DNA of 64,000 nucleotides from Marinicellulosiphila megalodicopiae (GCF_045862395.1 NZ_AP023087.1:2232001-2296000); one strand, 5' to 3'. Positions 18,715-28,883 are shown, numbered from the stretch's first letter. Notes: generated by a model from the letters alone, not told the origin. Numbers and translations: made by a program.

Positions 18715-19549
18715 AATCCAAAGGTGTGAAATAGAACAGAAATGCTAATTCTGGGTGGTCAATATATAAAACCTGTTTACTTGCAGTTTGTTTTGTTTCA
18801 TTCACTTCAATTGAAGAGGTTAATCTATAGGGTAATGTTTTTCCAAACATATGAGTATTAAAGGAGGCGAGTTGTGATTGGTTTTTATCAAAATTCAAAT
18901 CATTAAACTCTTGTTGTTTTATTTCAGTGAATTCGTTGATATACAGTTGAGGATTAACTTGGATATATCTCGAAATGGTTAAGTGCAACCATCCTGAAAT
19001 TTCATATTGACTGCCAAACTGTTTGCCAAAATTTAATTCTATTGGTGTGTAAACCTCAGAATCAAAAATCGGTTGTTGCCATGCTAAATATTCAATAACT
19101 TCCATATTTCTATTGCGTTTGAAGTTTTCTGCGTGTTCTTGTAATTCTAAGTTTGATAGTTCGGGTGTTAATATTAAATAAGGTTTTGGTAGTAAATTTT
19201 GCGTATCATGGGTATTCGAAAAAAACTGAATCACTTGATCATAGGTTAATTGCTCTTCATTGATCAATTGCTGTAAATCAAGATCAGGCTGGCTTAACAG
19301 CCTAAAGTCTAAATCTAAAAAACTGATTGATTTGGCCTGAGATGCTGCAAGTGTTTCAACTGTGTTTGGAGAAGCGGGTAACACACTGATATCAAATTGT
19401 TCAGGATTCACACTTTTTACTGCATGGTTTTTGAACACTATCATTTCAACCTGATACCATCGCCCAGAATTAGAATTGGCCTGTGCAAAAAAAGATAAAC
19501 ATAAGTTGGAAACAATCAAACATGTTTGTACGATACGGATTTTTTTCAT
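18698..19549 (-). CDS. csiV: CsiV-family periplasmic protein
   Basis: 283 residues with a signal peptide (CLIVSNLCLSFFAQANS). The body matches the CsiV family, adjacent to mfd in many marine Gammaproteobacteria: WYQVEMIVFKNHA near the N-terminus, LHLTISRYIQVNPQLYIN, and the C-terminal IDHPELAFLFYFTPL. In Vibrio cholerae CsiV is needed for activation of the peptidoglycan polymerase PBP1A by LpoA. Its ATG overlaps the mfd stop, implying co-transcription. Confidence 0.8.
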   Translation of the reverse strand: MKKIRIVQTCLIVSNLCLSFFAQANSNSGRWYQVEMIVFKNHAVKSVNPEQFDISVLPASPNTVETLAASQAKSISFLDLDFRLLSQPDLDLQQLINEEQLTYDQVIQFFSNTHDTQNLLPKPYLILTPELSNLELQEHAENFKRNRNMEVIEYLAWQQPIFDSEVYTPIELNFGKQFGSQYEISGWLHLTISRYIQVNPQLYINEFTEIKQQEFNDLNFDKNQSQLASFNTHMFGKTLPYRLTSSIEVNETKQTASKQVLYIDHPELAFLFYFTPLDFNFEQ

Positions 19550-22500
19550 GAATTTGGCTTTTTACTGATTAATTTTAAAATTTCATTTAAGCGTTCAAAA
19601 CGCGTTTCTTTTTCACTTTCTATAAAAAACTTTAACTGGTCACCTTTGTTTAATTTAAACATTTGAGGCATAGACTGAATTAACTGAACCAATATAAAGG
19701 GGTCGATTGTTGTTTGACTGGAAAACTCTATAGTACCACCTTTGTCACCCATATCGATTTTCTTAATCCCTAAAGGTTCCACTTGTAATTTTAATGCAGT
19801 TTGTTTGAATAGATTTTTACATGGATCAGTTAACAAACCAAAGCGATCAATCATTTCAATTTGTAAATCATTGAGTTCATTTTCTGTTTTACAACTGGAA
19901 ATTCTTTTATATAAACTCAAACGCATATTAATGTCGGGCACATAGTCCGCATCAATTATAGCCGCTAATCTAAGGTTGATTTCAGGGCCATGATTATCCA
20001 TGTCATTAATATCAAAACTTTGTCCATTTTTAATGGCGTTGACCGCTTTTTCAAGCATGTCCATGTATAAACTAAACCCAATGCCTTCAATGTGACCGGT
20101 TTGATCCTCGCCTAATAACTCACCTGCGCCACGGATTTCTAGATCGTGGGTAGCTAATGTGAAGCCGGCTCCTAAGTCTTGCGCCCCTTCAATGGCTTCT
20201 AAACGTTTGATGGCATCTTTTGTTAAATTAGCAGCAGGAGGCGTTAACATATAACAATAGGCTTGATGATGAGATCGGCCCACACGACCACGTAATTGGT
20301 GCAATTGCGCCAAACCAAATTTGTCAGCACGCTCAATAATGATGGTATTTGCCGAAGGGATATCAATACCGGTTTCAATAATGGTGGTACACAACAACAC
20401 GTTGAATCGGCGGTGATAAAAATCCTGCATCACTCGCTCTAACTCTCGTTCGTTCATTTGTCCGTGACCAATGCCTATGCGGGCTTCAGGGATCAATTCT
20501 TGTAATTTATTTTTTGTTTTTTCTATGTCTTTTACACTATTATGTAAGAAATAGATCTGACCCCCACGTAAAATCTCACGCAAAATGGATTCTTTGATGA
20601 TGTCGTCATCGTATTCGCGCACAAAGGTTTTGACAGACAAACGACGCGCTGGAGGCGTAGCAATAATAGATAAATCTCGAATCGCTGACATCGACATATT
20701 TAATGTACGAGGGATTGGTGTGGCAGTAAGGGTCAAAATATCAATATCGGCACGTAATGCTTTGACTTTTTCTTTTTGCTGCACACCAAAACGATGCTCT
20801 TCGTCGATGACTAATAAACCTAAATCTTTGAATTTAACATCGGCAGATAATAATTTGTGAGTGCCAATCACAATATCAATGGTTCCAGATTCCAATCCTA
20901 ACAAGGTCTGTTTGGTGACTTTTGAGGCAGTAAATCGTGATAACAAGCCGATATTGATAGGCCAGTTAGCAAATCGGTCTGAAAAATTTTCAAAATGCTG
21001 TTGAGCCAATAGCGTCGTTGGCACCAAAATAGCCACTTGTTTACCGGATTGAGCCGCTAAAAAAGCCGCTCGAATCGCCACTTCTGTTTTACCAAAACCC
21101 ACATCACCACACACCAATCGATCCATTGGTCGTGTGCGACACATATCTTGAATCACCGCATTAATGGCGGCTTCTTGATCCGGGGTTTCTTCAAAGGCAA
21201 AGCCTTGTGCAAATTCACGATAATCGGCATCGCAAGGCTTAAACGCATAACCCTGTTTGGCTTCGCGTTTGGCGTAAATATTTAAAAGTTCCGCTGCGGT
21301 ATCCCGTATTTTTTCAACGGCTTTGCGTTTGGCGGTTGACCATTTTTCAGTGCCTAAGCGATGCAGTGGCGCGCTTGCTTCTTCGCTTGCACTGTAGCGG
21401 CTGATTAAATGCAATAACCCAACGGGCACATATAGCTTGGCGTCACTTGCGTATTCTAATTGTAAAAACTCTTGAACTTGCCCATCTACTTCTAAGGACT
21501 GTAACCCTAAATATCGACCCACGCCGTGATCTAAATGCACAACAGGCGCACCTATATTTAATTCAGTTAAGTTTTTAACAATTAAATCGGGGTTTTCACT
21601 TTTGGCAGAGCGTTTTCGTTGACGCTGCTGCACAATGAACTGGCCAAATAATTGAGGCTCACAGATGACTTCAATGTTTAACTCAGGCAGAACCAAGCCT
21701 TCATCTAACGGCGCAACGGTCAAACAAAGCGGTTCAGTTGAATCCAAAAATTCTTGAAAACTGTTAACTTGTTTAATAGTCAGGTTTTGGCGTTTAAATA
21801 AACCTAATAGAATTTCACGCCGACCTAATGACTCAGCACAAATTAACATTCTTTTTTGATCATCTAAAAAGTGATTTTCAAATAAGATTAATGGACGTTC
21901 ATGAGTACTATCAACGTAGAAATTCTCACTTTTGTCCACGTTTGCCTGATACTTACCAGCGGCAGGTTTGTCTTCACCAAGTTGAGTGCTTAAATTTAAA
22001 CGCGCAAATTGTTTTAGGGATTTAAAAAATTCTTCTTTATGAAAATACAACGATTCAGGGGGTAAAATCGGGTGAACAATATTGTGTCGCTGGTTTTCAT
22101 ACCGATGATGAATATCAGCTAATTGCTTGTCCATGCTGCGTTCTAAATTTTCAGAGCAAATCACTAACCAATCATCATTTAAATAATCAAAAAAGTGCTG
22201 AGTTTGATCAAAAAATAACGGTAAATAATACTCAATACCGGCAGGCACCACACCTTGAATGATATCTTGATATAACGGGCAATCTTGGGTGTTAATTGCG
22301 AATTGTTCACGAAAACGACTTCTGAATGAGTTGACGGATTCTTTGGTTAACGAGAATTCTTTACCCGGTAATAACACCAATTCTGATATTTTTTCTAATG
22401 AACGCTGAGTTTCAGGGTCAAAATAACGCAGCGTATCAATTTCATCGTCAAACCGCTCAATACGTACAGGGAACTCACTGCCCATGGGGAAAACGTCAAT

Positions 22501-22998
22501 AATTGCCCCACGAACCGCAAAATCGCCATGTTCATAAACCGCTTCAACGTTTTGATAACCCGCCTGTACTAGGTTGTTTCTAAAATGTTCAACGTCTAAC
22601 ACTTGATTAAGCTTTAAACAAAAAGAATGTTGAGCAATAAAAGAGCTAGGAGGCAAACGAGTCAATAGGGTATTGACCGAACAAAAAATAATTTGCTGAG
22701 CTTGGTTAGACAACGATGCCAATAATTCTATACGCTCAGAAATAATATCTTGATGAGGAGAAAACTGATCATAGGGCAGCGTTTCCCAATCCACAAACTG
22801 CTTAGTGGTGATCGATTTATCTAAATAAAACTGAGTTTGCACCTCAAGGGCTTGAGCTTGCGCGATAGAATCGCAAATCACCAAAATAGGGCGCTTAGTT
22901 TGCGCACAACTTTGGGCAATATAATATCCTTGAGCACTGCCTGAAAGATTAAACAATGTACGTTGGTCAGAAGACCCTTTTGGTAACGTGAAGCTCAT
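19546..22998 (-). CDS. mfd: Transcription-repair coupling factor
   Basis: An ATP-dependent translocase that removes RNA polymerase stalled at DNA lesions and recruits UvrA. The 1150 residues match E. coli Mfd. Seen: a UvrB-like N-terminal module, the RNA-polymerase-interacting domain (GAPVVHLDHGVGRYLGL), Walker A GDVGFGKTE at about residue 634, DEEH at about 730, and the later helicase motifs ending QLRGRVGRS. I chose ATG 22998 (MSFTLPKGSS), the family start; an upstream extension to 23079 runs into REP-like repeats. Confidence 0.96.
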   Translation of the reverse strand: MSFTLPKGSSDQRTLFNLSGSAQGYYIAQSCAQTKRPILVICDSIAQAQALEVQTQFYLDKSITTKQFVDWETLPYDQFSPHQDIISERIELLASLSNQAQQIIFCSVNTLLTRLPPSSFIAQHSFCLKLNQVLDVEHFRNNLVQAGYQNVEAVYEHGDFAVRGAIIDVFPMGSEFPVRIERFDDEIDTLRYFDPETQRSLEKISELVLLPGKEFSLTKESVNSFRSRFREQFAINTQDCPLYQDIIQGVVPAGIEYYLPLFFDQTQHFFDYLNDDWLVICSENLERSMDKQLADIHHRYENQRHNIVHPILPPESLYFHKEEFFKSLKQFARLNLSTQLGEDKPAAGKYQANVDKSENFYVDSTHERPLILFENHFLDDQKRMLICAESLGRREILLGLFKRQNLTIKQVNSFQEFLDSTEPLCLTVAPLDEGLVLPELNIEVICEPQLFGQFIVQQRQRKRSAKSENPDLIVKNLTELNIGAPVVHLDHGVGRYLGLQSLEVDGQVQEFLQLEYASDAKLYVPVGLLHLISRYSASEEASAPLHRLGTEKWSTAKRKAVEKIRDTAAELLNIYAKREAKQGYAFKPCDADYREFAQGFAFEETPDQEAAINAVIQDMCRTRPMDRLVCGDVGFGKTEVAIRAAFLAAQSGKQVAILVPTTLLAQQHFENFSDRFANWPINIGLLSRFTASKVTKQTLLGLESGTIDIVIGTHKLLSADVKFKDLGLLVIDEEHRFGVQQKEKVKALRADIDILTLTATPIPRTLNMSMSAIRDLSIIATPPARRLSVKTFVREYDDDIIKESILREILRGGQIYFLHNSVKDIEKTKNKLQELIPEARIGIGHGQMNERELERVMQDFYHRRFNVLLCTTIIETGIDIPSANTIIIERADKFGLAQLHQLRGRVGRSHHQAYCYMLTPPAANLTKDAIKRLEAIEGAQDLGAGFTLATHDLEIRGAGELLGEDQTGHIEGIGFSLYMDMLEKAVNAIKNGQSFDINDMDNHGPEINLRLAAIIDADYVPDINMRLSLYKRISSCKTENELNDLQIEMIDRFGLLTDPCKNLFKQTALKLQVEPLGIKKIDMGDKGGTIEFSSQTTIDPFILVQLIQSMPQMFKLNKGDQLKFFIESEKETRFERLNEILKLISKKPNS

Positions 22999-23088
22999 AA
23001 TGATCAATGCAAAATAACAAAAAAGACATGATATAACAAAATGCGTGTCGCTAAAACCATCGCAAAAAACCAGATCCAATATAATCCA

Positions 23089-23187
23089 GGGGTCGGATCC
23101 ATTTTTCCAAAAATAAACCGGGGGTCGGATCCAAAATTAACCAGTTCTTTTTAATTAATGGCTCATACGATTTTTGGATCCGACCCC
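23089..23187. repeat. REP-like repeats, copy 3
   Basis: Two left arms GGGGTCGGATCC (23089-23100 and 23121-23132) and one right arm GGATCCGACCCC (23176-23187) lie in the mfd upstream region. Two arms in tandem against one partner suggest a nested or partly lost copy. Confidence 0.85.
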
Positions 23188-23359
23188 AAGCTATTCTTTA
23201 TAAATGGTTAGACATTTTAGATTTGCCCCTTAACTGATCTACCTAATTTATTGAGTTAGCTCTATTTCTCGTTGCTGTAAAAAATTAGTATGAGTAATAC
23301 AGCAATATTCCAGGTTCAATCACCCCAGCACATCAATAATTTATTTAAGAGGGGTTTTT

Positions 23360-23722
23360 ATGAAAGTAAAACGAATAGTCACCAATATAAAAACAACCGA
23401 CCCTGAATTAGGCAAAGATTTCTATGAGACTATTTTTGGGCTTGACGTTGCCATGGATCTTGGTTGGATTAAAACCTATGCAAATGTAGGCAATATGCCA
23501 GTACAAATAAGTATTGCAACACAAGGCGGATCTGACACACCAGTGCCAGACATTTCAATTGAAGTTGATGACATCGAAACAGCAATCAACAGAATAAAAA
23601 AGCATAATATTAAATTTGAATACGGACCAATTTTTGAGCCATGGGGAGTGTACAGATTTTATGTGCGTGATCCATTTGGAAAGTTAATCAATGTCATTGC
23701 GCATATTTCAAATAACCAATAG
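23360..23722 (+). CDS. VOC (glyoxalase/bleomycin-resistance) family protein
   Basis: A 120-residue single-module VOC protein: VTNIKTTDPELGKDFYETIF at the N-terminus, paired beta-alpha-beta-beta-beta units, and WGVYRFYVRDPFGKLINVI at the end. Such proteins usually dimerise around a metal and act as lyases, dioxygenases or drug binders. The substrate is not predictable. Strong AGAGGGG ribosome site. It stands alone between two REP-like clusters. Confidence 0.8.
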   Translation: MKVKRIVTNIKTTDPELGKDFYETIFGLDVAMDLGWIKTYANVGNMPVQISIATQGGSDTPVPDISIEVDDIETAINRIKKHNIKFEYGPIFEPWGVYRFYVRDPFGKLINVIAHISNNQ

Positions 23723-23733
23723 GGTTCTAGCAA

Positions 23734-23870
23734 GGGGTCGGATCCAAAAAATAAGCCTGGGGTCAGATCCAAAAAAATCTAAAGGCTTGTTTTCCAGCCA
23801 TTTCTTAAAAATGGATCCGACCCCTGGATTAATTTTGACACTGAGATATTCGTTTTTTGGATCTGACCCT
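23734..23870. repeat. REP-like repeats, copy 4 (two pairs)
   Basis: Left arms GGGGTCGGATCC (23734-23745) and GGGGTCAGATCC (23759-23770). Right arms GGATCCGACCCC (23813-23824) and GGATCTGACCCT (23859-23870). The G/A variants pair with matching C/T variants, but in the order A B A' B', so the two hairpins interlock rather than nest. Confidence 0.85.
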
Positions 23871-23920
23871 AGGCTAAAGCATCAGCATGCAAAGTTTACT
23901 TTGGTTAAATTTAAAGCAAA

Positions 23921-23947
23921 AAAAACGCATCTCAAGGATGCGTTTTT
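23921..23947 (-). terminator. Terminator of the GH9 gene
   Basis: AAAAACGCATC and GATGCGTTTTT pair perfectly around a five-base loop. Read on the minus strand it ends in eight Ts, 20 bases after the GH9 stop. It could also act on the plus strand. Confidence 0.85.
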
Positions 23948-23967
23948 GGTTTTAATCAATATTTTGC

Positions 23968-26466
23968 TTAGTATTCTGCAGGTCGGTTGCGTAGATAATG
24001 ATCAAGTAACGTCATATAACTTGCAAAAGATACTTGCCAGTTAATTGCGATTTCGTTGGTTGCCCAAGAATCTTGATGATCTACATAAACACGCATTGGT
24101 GCTAGGTTTTGTAGTACGGCAGCGGCTGTATCCCCTTTAAGCTCCACAGAGTTTGGTCCACCTACAATCAAACCATAAGGCTCTTTTACTGCTTCTGATG
24201 TTAATGGTCTAAAGTGTGGCCATTTTGGTTGTACCGAATATTTGCCTGTGATGAAATCCATGCTTACTGGGTTTAAACCAAAAAACCAATGGCTCATGTC
24301 GTAGGCCGATTCTAGATATTCACGCTTGCCTGTTAACTTATAAATCCAAAGTTGCTCTAGTGCAACAGTAGAGATAATACCATTGGATCCCCAGTTCATC
24401 TGATCTTCTTCGCCTGCAATACCAATCATCCAAGGCGAGTTAGCTTGTAATGCAATTTGTTGCTGACCAAATTTTTCTAGGTTTTCGATGATCATTAAAC
24501 GAGTAGACAAGTCTGAGCTGTCATTTAAGGCATATAAGAACAACGCCATAAAGTTGGTTTCTCTCCAGTCAGGCACAACATCACCAAAACGATCCAATAC
24601 CGCCACTTCTTTTAAGCGCGTTTGAATACTGGTGTGTAATGCAGGATCTTTAGTATGTGTCCAAAGTGTCACATCTGCTAATAATCGCTCATCGGTTTCT
24701 TTATAATCGGTATAAGGTCCGCCATATTCAACATTGTCATAACGATCTTCAACCATGATCATTTCAGGATTAGCATCTAACCACTCATAGGCTTTTAATG
24801 AAGCTTGTAAATACACTTCTGCCTGCGTTTTATCATCAGCTAATACAGATTGGCTGTATACTTGATATGCTAAAACCATAGTCGTTGCAAAATCTGCAGT
24901 GGCAGTAGACGAAATAGGCAATACTGTTTTAATGCCTTTGTCATCTTGAGGTTTTAACGCCAAAGAAGGCCAGTCGGCAGTTGCTGCTTTATGATGAACC
25001 GCGCCTGTTTCATTTTGCATTTTTAATAAGAAATCTAATTCGTATTTCAAAATAGATAATGCATCAGCACGTTGAGGATTATGATTAGAGACGGGGAATA
25101 CTTTCTCCGAATTGGCCTCTAACGCAAAATCATAAGCGTTAGGTTCATATAAATACGCCATTAAACCCAAGGTTGTCGACCAAGCACCGTTAACAGAATA
25201 TTTCCCGTAATCCCCCGCGTCGAACCAGCCACCACGCACATCCATAGTTTTATCAGAGTTAAACACTTGAGCACGGGTATCTTGTTCGTGAATTGAACCG
25301 TAAGGGCCTTGTTCACCATCAGTTAACCACCAAAAAGCAGACCAGGCAGAATCACGGTATTGTGCGATATGTTCAGCCTGCTGGAAAATTTTGAAGTTAT
25401 TAGTAGTGAGTTTTGATTTTTTTACTTCTTTAATAGGAGGCATAATAACTGTGTAAAAATCTTCAGTTTTGTATTGACTGAAGTCAATTACGCTTAACGG
25501 TCGCCCTGAAGTAGGGTGGGGTTGAGCAGAAATTGTATTTGCTAATTTGTCTTTTATGCCTGAATCTTTAGATTTCAAGGTAACGGGATAGCTTTCAATG
25601 TTCATCCACTGTTGTGATTCAATCACAATTTGTTTGTCAAAATCTGCCAAGTAGCCATGACGATCTGCGTGAAGTAAGTAATGCTCTCGACGTAAGTCTT
25701 CTTCTTCCCAAACATAATACGTATAGTTTTTAAGGGTCACATCATAGTTAGTGGCACCTGCTGCCATGATATTAACAAATGCAATGTCTGTCATTCCTTT
25801 TGGAATTTCAAACCAATATGTTCCTGAATCGTTATATACAAACCCTTTTCCATCACTGCCGTAAGATAATTCAAAAACCGCATTACCATTATCATCTGTA
25901 GCAGGTTTTAATTCTTTACCATTTACTTGGAACTGAACAATTTTACTTCCACCCCAAGAAACAGTATGTGAATCTCCTACTTCTATATCTACTGATAATA
26001 ATTTACGACCATAAGGTAATTTGATTTGAGAGTTAATTTTAAACATCTCAGCATCGTCCCATTCGCACCCTGGGTTTTCATCCCATAATCGATAGCCAGA
26101 TTCGTCATCTAAGGATTTGCCAACGATGCGTTTTTTGCTCCAAAGAGGTTCGGGGGTTTTATTGAAAACCATTTTAAAAACTTCAGAGCCGGTTGTATCA
26201 ATGGCCACATCTTTTGGGGCAATATAATCGCGAATGATTTCTTCTACTTCTACTTCTTCTTCGTTATCGTCTGGAAGTGAAGGCGGGCAATCTAATTCTG
26301 CAGTGACTGGTTTGACTGTCATTGGTTGTTTGGTTGTTTGTTTGATTGTTTGTTTGACGATGTTGTCTTCTATAATGTCAACTTTTGAATCCATATTTTC
26401 CTTTGTGGATTGACAGGCGCTTAATAAAATTAAACTGGTCGCTGCAGCTGTACTTAGGCGAATCAT
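23968..26466 (-). CDS. GH9 glycoside hydrolase, lipoprotein
   Basis: 832 residues with a lipoprotein signal (LILLSAC, Cys at about 18), so probably anchored to the outer membrane. An acidic linker (residues about 60-80) and a beta-rich N-terminal region precede the GH9 domain. GH9 marks: WFDAGDYGKY (catalytic base region, about residue 415), HWFFGLNPVSMDFITG, and NEIAINWQ near the C-terminus carrying the likely acid Glu. The family holds endoglucanases, cellodextrinases and exo-glucosaminidases. ATG 26466 has a GGAG site; upstream in-frame codons do not. Confidence 0.88.
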   Translation of the reverse strand: MIRLSTAAATSLILLSACQSTKENMDSKVDIIEDNIVKQTIKQTTKQPMTVKPVTAELDCPPSLPDDNEEEVEVEEIIRDYIAPKDVAIDTTGSEVFKMVFNKTPEPLWSKKRIVGKSLDDESGYRLWDENPGCEWDDAEMFKINSQIKLPYGRKLLSVDIEVGDSHTVSWGGSKIVQFQVNGKELKPATDDNGNAVFELSYGSDGKGFVYNDSGTYWFEIPKGMTDIAFVNIMAAGATNYDVTLKNYTYYVWEEEDLRREHYLLHADRHGYLADFDKQIVIESQQWMNIESYPVTLKSKDSGIKDKLANTISAQPHPTSGRPLSVIDFSQYKTEDFYTVIMPPIKEVKKSKLTTNNFKIFQQAEHIAQYRDSAWSAFWWLTDGEQGPYGSIHEQDTRAQVFNSDKTMDVRGGWFDAGDYGKYSVNGAWSTTLGLMAYLYEPNAYDFALEANSEKVFPVSNHNPQRADALSILKYELDFLLKMQNETGAVHHKAATADWPSLALKPQDDKGIKTVLPISSTATADFATTMVLAYQVYSQSVLADDKTQAEVYLQASLKAYEWLDANPEMIMVEDRYDNVEYGGPYTDYKETDERLLADVTLWTHTKDPALHTSIQTRLKEVAVLDRFGDVVPDWRETNFMALFLYALNDSSDLSTRLMIIENLEKFGQQQIALQANSPWMIGIAGEEDQMNWGSNGIISTVALEQLWIYKLTGKREYLESAYDMSHWFFGLNPVSMDFITGKYSVQPKWPHFRPLTSEAVKEPYGLIVGGPNSVELKGDTAAAVLQNLAPMRVYVDHQDSWATNEIAINWQVSFASYMTLLDHYLRNRPAEY

Positions 26467-26571
26467 ATGATCTCCGATATTTAGGGGGTGTAAAAAATGG
26501 TGCAAAATGTACCTTTTTCCGATACTTTTAGCAATTCAGTTTGTTAAAATTACACAGTGCGTAGAGTAATT

Positions 26572-26862
26572 ATGAGTAAATTTCAAATTTCAGGAACCAT
26601 ATTGAATGGCCAGTTACCTTATCAGGAGCTTTTAAAATTAGCCAAAGCATTAAATTGCAAGCTGACTCAAACAAGTGATGGGTATTTGATCAAAAATAAG
26701 CAGCTTGAAATAGTCATTGATTTACCAATCATACAAGGTAAATTAATGGAAATAGAGGAAGTTGCTATAATATTACAAGACAGCCTGAAAAAATATGACT
26801 GCCTTTATAATATTGAGGTGTACGAACTAAATGGAAGGCCTATTGATCGTTGGCAGGGTTAG
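26572..26862 (+). CDS. Hypothetical protein, 97 residues
   Basis: MSKFQISGTILNGQLPYQEL, no signal peptide or membrane segment, mixed alpha/beta composition, ending YNIEVYELNGRPIDRWQG. I do not recognise the family. It is divergent from the GH9 gene across about 105 bases and convergent with the TrpD2-like gene. Confidence 0.6.
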   Translation: MSKFQISGTILNGQLPYQELLKLAKALNCKLTQTSDGYLIKNKQLEIVIDLPIIQGKLMEIEEVAIILQDSLKKYDCLYNIEVYELNGRPIDRWQG

Positions 26863-26874
26863 TGTTTTCAGTTT

Positions 26875-27906
26875 TTATAGCTTAGATTTATCTCGATTTT
26901 TCCAAATTTCTTGCGCTTTTTGTTTTGCTGTATTGGGGACCATAAATGTAGATAGCGCTAATTCGATGGATCCAATAACTGTTGGTACACCATAATCAAA
27001 TGCTTGATCGCCATTGATGCAGTCAGTATTGCGCCACACCCTTTTTAAATCGTGTATATCTAATAATTCAGGTTTCACTAATCGTCTTGATAATAATTTA
27101 TCAAATTTCAATGATGTTTCCTTACCATCTTTCACTAAAAATGCTTCTCTTGACCCTTCTGGATTTCTTTCAAATTCCCCACCTTCGCCTTTATAAACAA
27201 GGGCGCTAGAGTACCCCAGTAATACATTGGCTTTTTGGTGTACCCCTTGATACGCCGGATGAAATATACCCTGAAGCACATTTTTCGCATGAAATGGGTT
27301 TAATAAGCGGCAAAGAGTATGAACAGGGGTTCGCAATCCCATAATGTTTCTTTTATTCATAACATTGGCCATGGCTGGGTTGATATGGCGCAAACATAAA
27401 TAAGTGAAATTAGAATCGTCCAGTTGTTTCTTGGCTTGCAAAACACTTCGAGCTGTTGTGATGCCAAGTTTTTCTAAGGTTTCTTGCGCGTACATTCTGC
27501 CAATAGTATGGCCATCAAAACCATGCATAAATACTTTATAACCACTATCGCTAAGGGCTAACGCCGCTAATAAATACCACGGTAATTGACGTTTTTTTCC
27601 TGCATAGCAAGGCCAGTCAAAATCTGGTTGCATGGATTGTGTTTCAAAATCCTGTTCAAACATTTGTTTGATTGCTTGGCAAAACCCTGCTAATTCTTCT
27701 GCGGATTCTTCTTTCATACGCATTAACATCATAAATGCGCCAAGCTGTTCATCTAATAAATTGCCATTAATAATCATTGTCATCGCATCAAACGCTTCTT
27801 TTTGCGTTAAGTGTCGAGCGCCATTTTTACCCTTGCCAATAATACGGATATATTGTGCAAACGGGTGTTCTACTTTTTCATATTCGTGATTTTGAAATTC
27901 GATCAT
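26875..27906 (-). CDS. ybiB: TrpD2/YbiB-like phosphoribosyltransferase-fold protein
   Basis: 343 residues resembling anthranilate phosphoribosyltransferase (glycosyltransferase family 3) but of the YbiB/TrpD2 type, which binds nucleic acids and lacks TrpD activity. Seen: YIRIIGKGKNGARHLTQKEA, NGNLLDEQLGAFMMLMRMK, HGFDGHTIGRMYAQETLEKL. The ATG overlaps the tusE stop, so it is translated from the tus transcript. Linkage to tus genes fits a role near tRNA or sulfur transfer (inference). Confidence 0.85.
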   Translation of the reverse strand: MIEFQNHEYEKVEHPFAQYIRIIGKGKNGARHLTQKEAFDAMTMIINGNLLDEQLGAFMMLMRMKEESAEELAGFCQAIKQMFEQDFETQSMQPDFDWPCYAGKKRQLPWYLLAALALSDSGYKVFMHGFDGHTIGRMYAQETLEKLGITTARSVLQAKKQLDDSNFTYLCLRHINPAMANVMNKRNIMGLRTPVHTLCRLLNPFHAKNVLQGIFHPAYQGVHQKANVLLGYSSALVYKGEGGEFERNPEGSREAFLVKDGKETSLKFDKLLSRRLVKPELLDIHDLKRVWRNTDCINGDQAFDYGVPTVIGSIELALSTFMVPNTAKQKAQEIWKNRDKSKL

Positions 27907-28214
27907 AAACAATTGTCCGGTTTAGGTAGGCCTGCTAATTTTGCTGCCATTTTCGCTGGGGATTGGCCAAATAAAGTCATTAAATAAATGCTGCTAGCTT
28001 TATCAGGCCCTAATTTTAATTTTAAAAATTTACATAAAGGGCGCATTGCAGGTGAAAGTTCGAAGGTTTGATAGAATTCTCGTATAGTGAAAATAACTTC
28101 TAAATGCTCAGGTGTTAACGTGATTTTTTCAAGTGTCGCCAGATGGATGCATACCTGTTCATTCCATTGAGTTAAATCTTTTAAAAATCCCAAATGATCT
28201 GTTTGAATATTCAT
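27903..28214 (-). CDS. tusE: TusE sulfur carrier (DsrC family)
   Basis: 103 residues of DsrC/TusE type. It accepts persulfide sulfur from TusBCD and passes it to MnmA for 2-thiolation of tRNA wobble uridine. The conserved C-terminal tail LAGLPKPDNCL carries the functional penultimate Cys. One base separates it from tusB. Confidence 0.93.
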   Translation of the reverse strand: MNIQTDHLGFLKDLTQWNEQVCIHLATLEKITLTPEHLEVIFTIREFYQTFELSPAMRPLCKFLKLKLGPDKASSIYLMTLFGQSPAKMAAKLAGLPKPDNCL

Positions 28215-28215
28215 A

Positions 28216-28539
28216 TTAGAACCAGTTTAAGATGAGGTTACTGTTTGCACTGATATCAATCCAAGTGGCAAAATCAATTGGCTTAAAGTGCTCATGAGAT
28301 ACATTTCTGGCATTTGCGTCTTCATCTAATACAAAACAACCGATGTTTTTATCTTTTATAGCATCAATAAATTCAGGAATTAATAGATTATTTACCCCGG
28401 ATTCGATCAAAATTAATGCATCTTGATCTGCTAGTAAAGCTATGCATTCAGTGACACAATTTTGGGGGGATATGCCTTTTAAGGTATGCAGAGTTTTAAT
28501 ACTTTCTATCGGTAAGTTATTTGAAATTACATGTTTCAT
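28216..28539 (-). CDS. tusB: TusB (DsrH family)
   Basis: 107 residues. DsrH/TusB fold beginning MKHVISNNLP with ECIALLADQDALILIESGV. Subunit of the TusBCD hexamer in tRNA 2-thiouridine synthesis. Its start overlaps the tusC stop. Confidence 0.88.
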   Translation of the reverse strand: MKHVISNNLPIESIKTLHTLKGISPQNCVTECIALLADQDALILIESGVNNLLIPEFIDAIKDKNIGCFVLDEDANARNVSHEHFKPIDFATWIDISANSNLILNWF

Positions 28540-28883
28540 AAGCGAATGACCTTTGAGGCAGTTTGCAAAAGGATTGCTTTTTTATCATTGGGTAACACTT
28601 TTATATCAAGGTTTATTTCATCTAATCCTATTTGAAATTTTGCTAAGTCTTGTTCAAATACATAAATTGTTTCTATACCATAAAGGGGGAGGGCACTCAA
28701 AGATTTATTGATGTCTTTTTGTTCAATTAATTTACTATTTTGTGCACGCAATTGAAGTACTGCATCGCCTTGAATCAATAAAGCACAATTTAAATCAAAC
28801 GCTCCGGCTGCTAATACCATATCCAGCAGTTCTTTGTTTTGTTGTTTGGCAAAAGGAGGGTGTGAACTTATAAATAAAATCAT
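28536..28883 (-). CDS. tusC: TusC (DsrF family)
   Basis: 115 residues. DsrE/F-like fold: LDMVLAAGAFDLNCALLIQG near the N-terminus and LPLYGIETIYVFEQDLAKF. Structural subunit of TusBCD. Four-base overlaps with tusD and tusB show tight coupling. Confidence 0.9.
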   Translation of the reverse strand: MILFISSHPPFAKQQNKELLDMVLAAGAFDLNCALLIQGDAVLQLRAQNSKLIEQKDINKSLSALPLYGIETIYVFEQDLAKFQIGLDEINLDIKVLPNDKKAILLQTASKVIRL

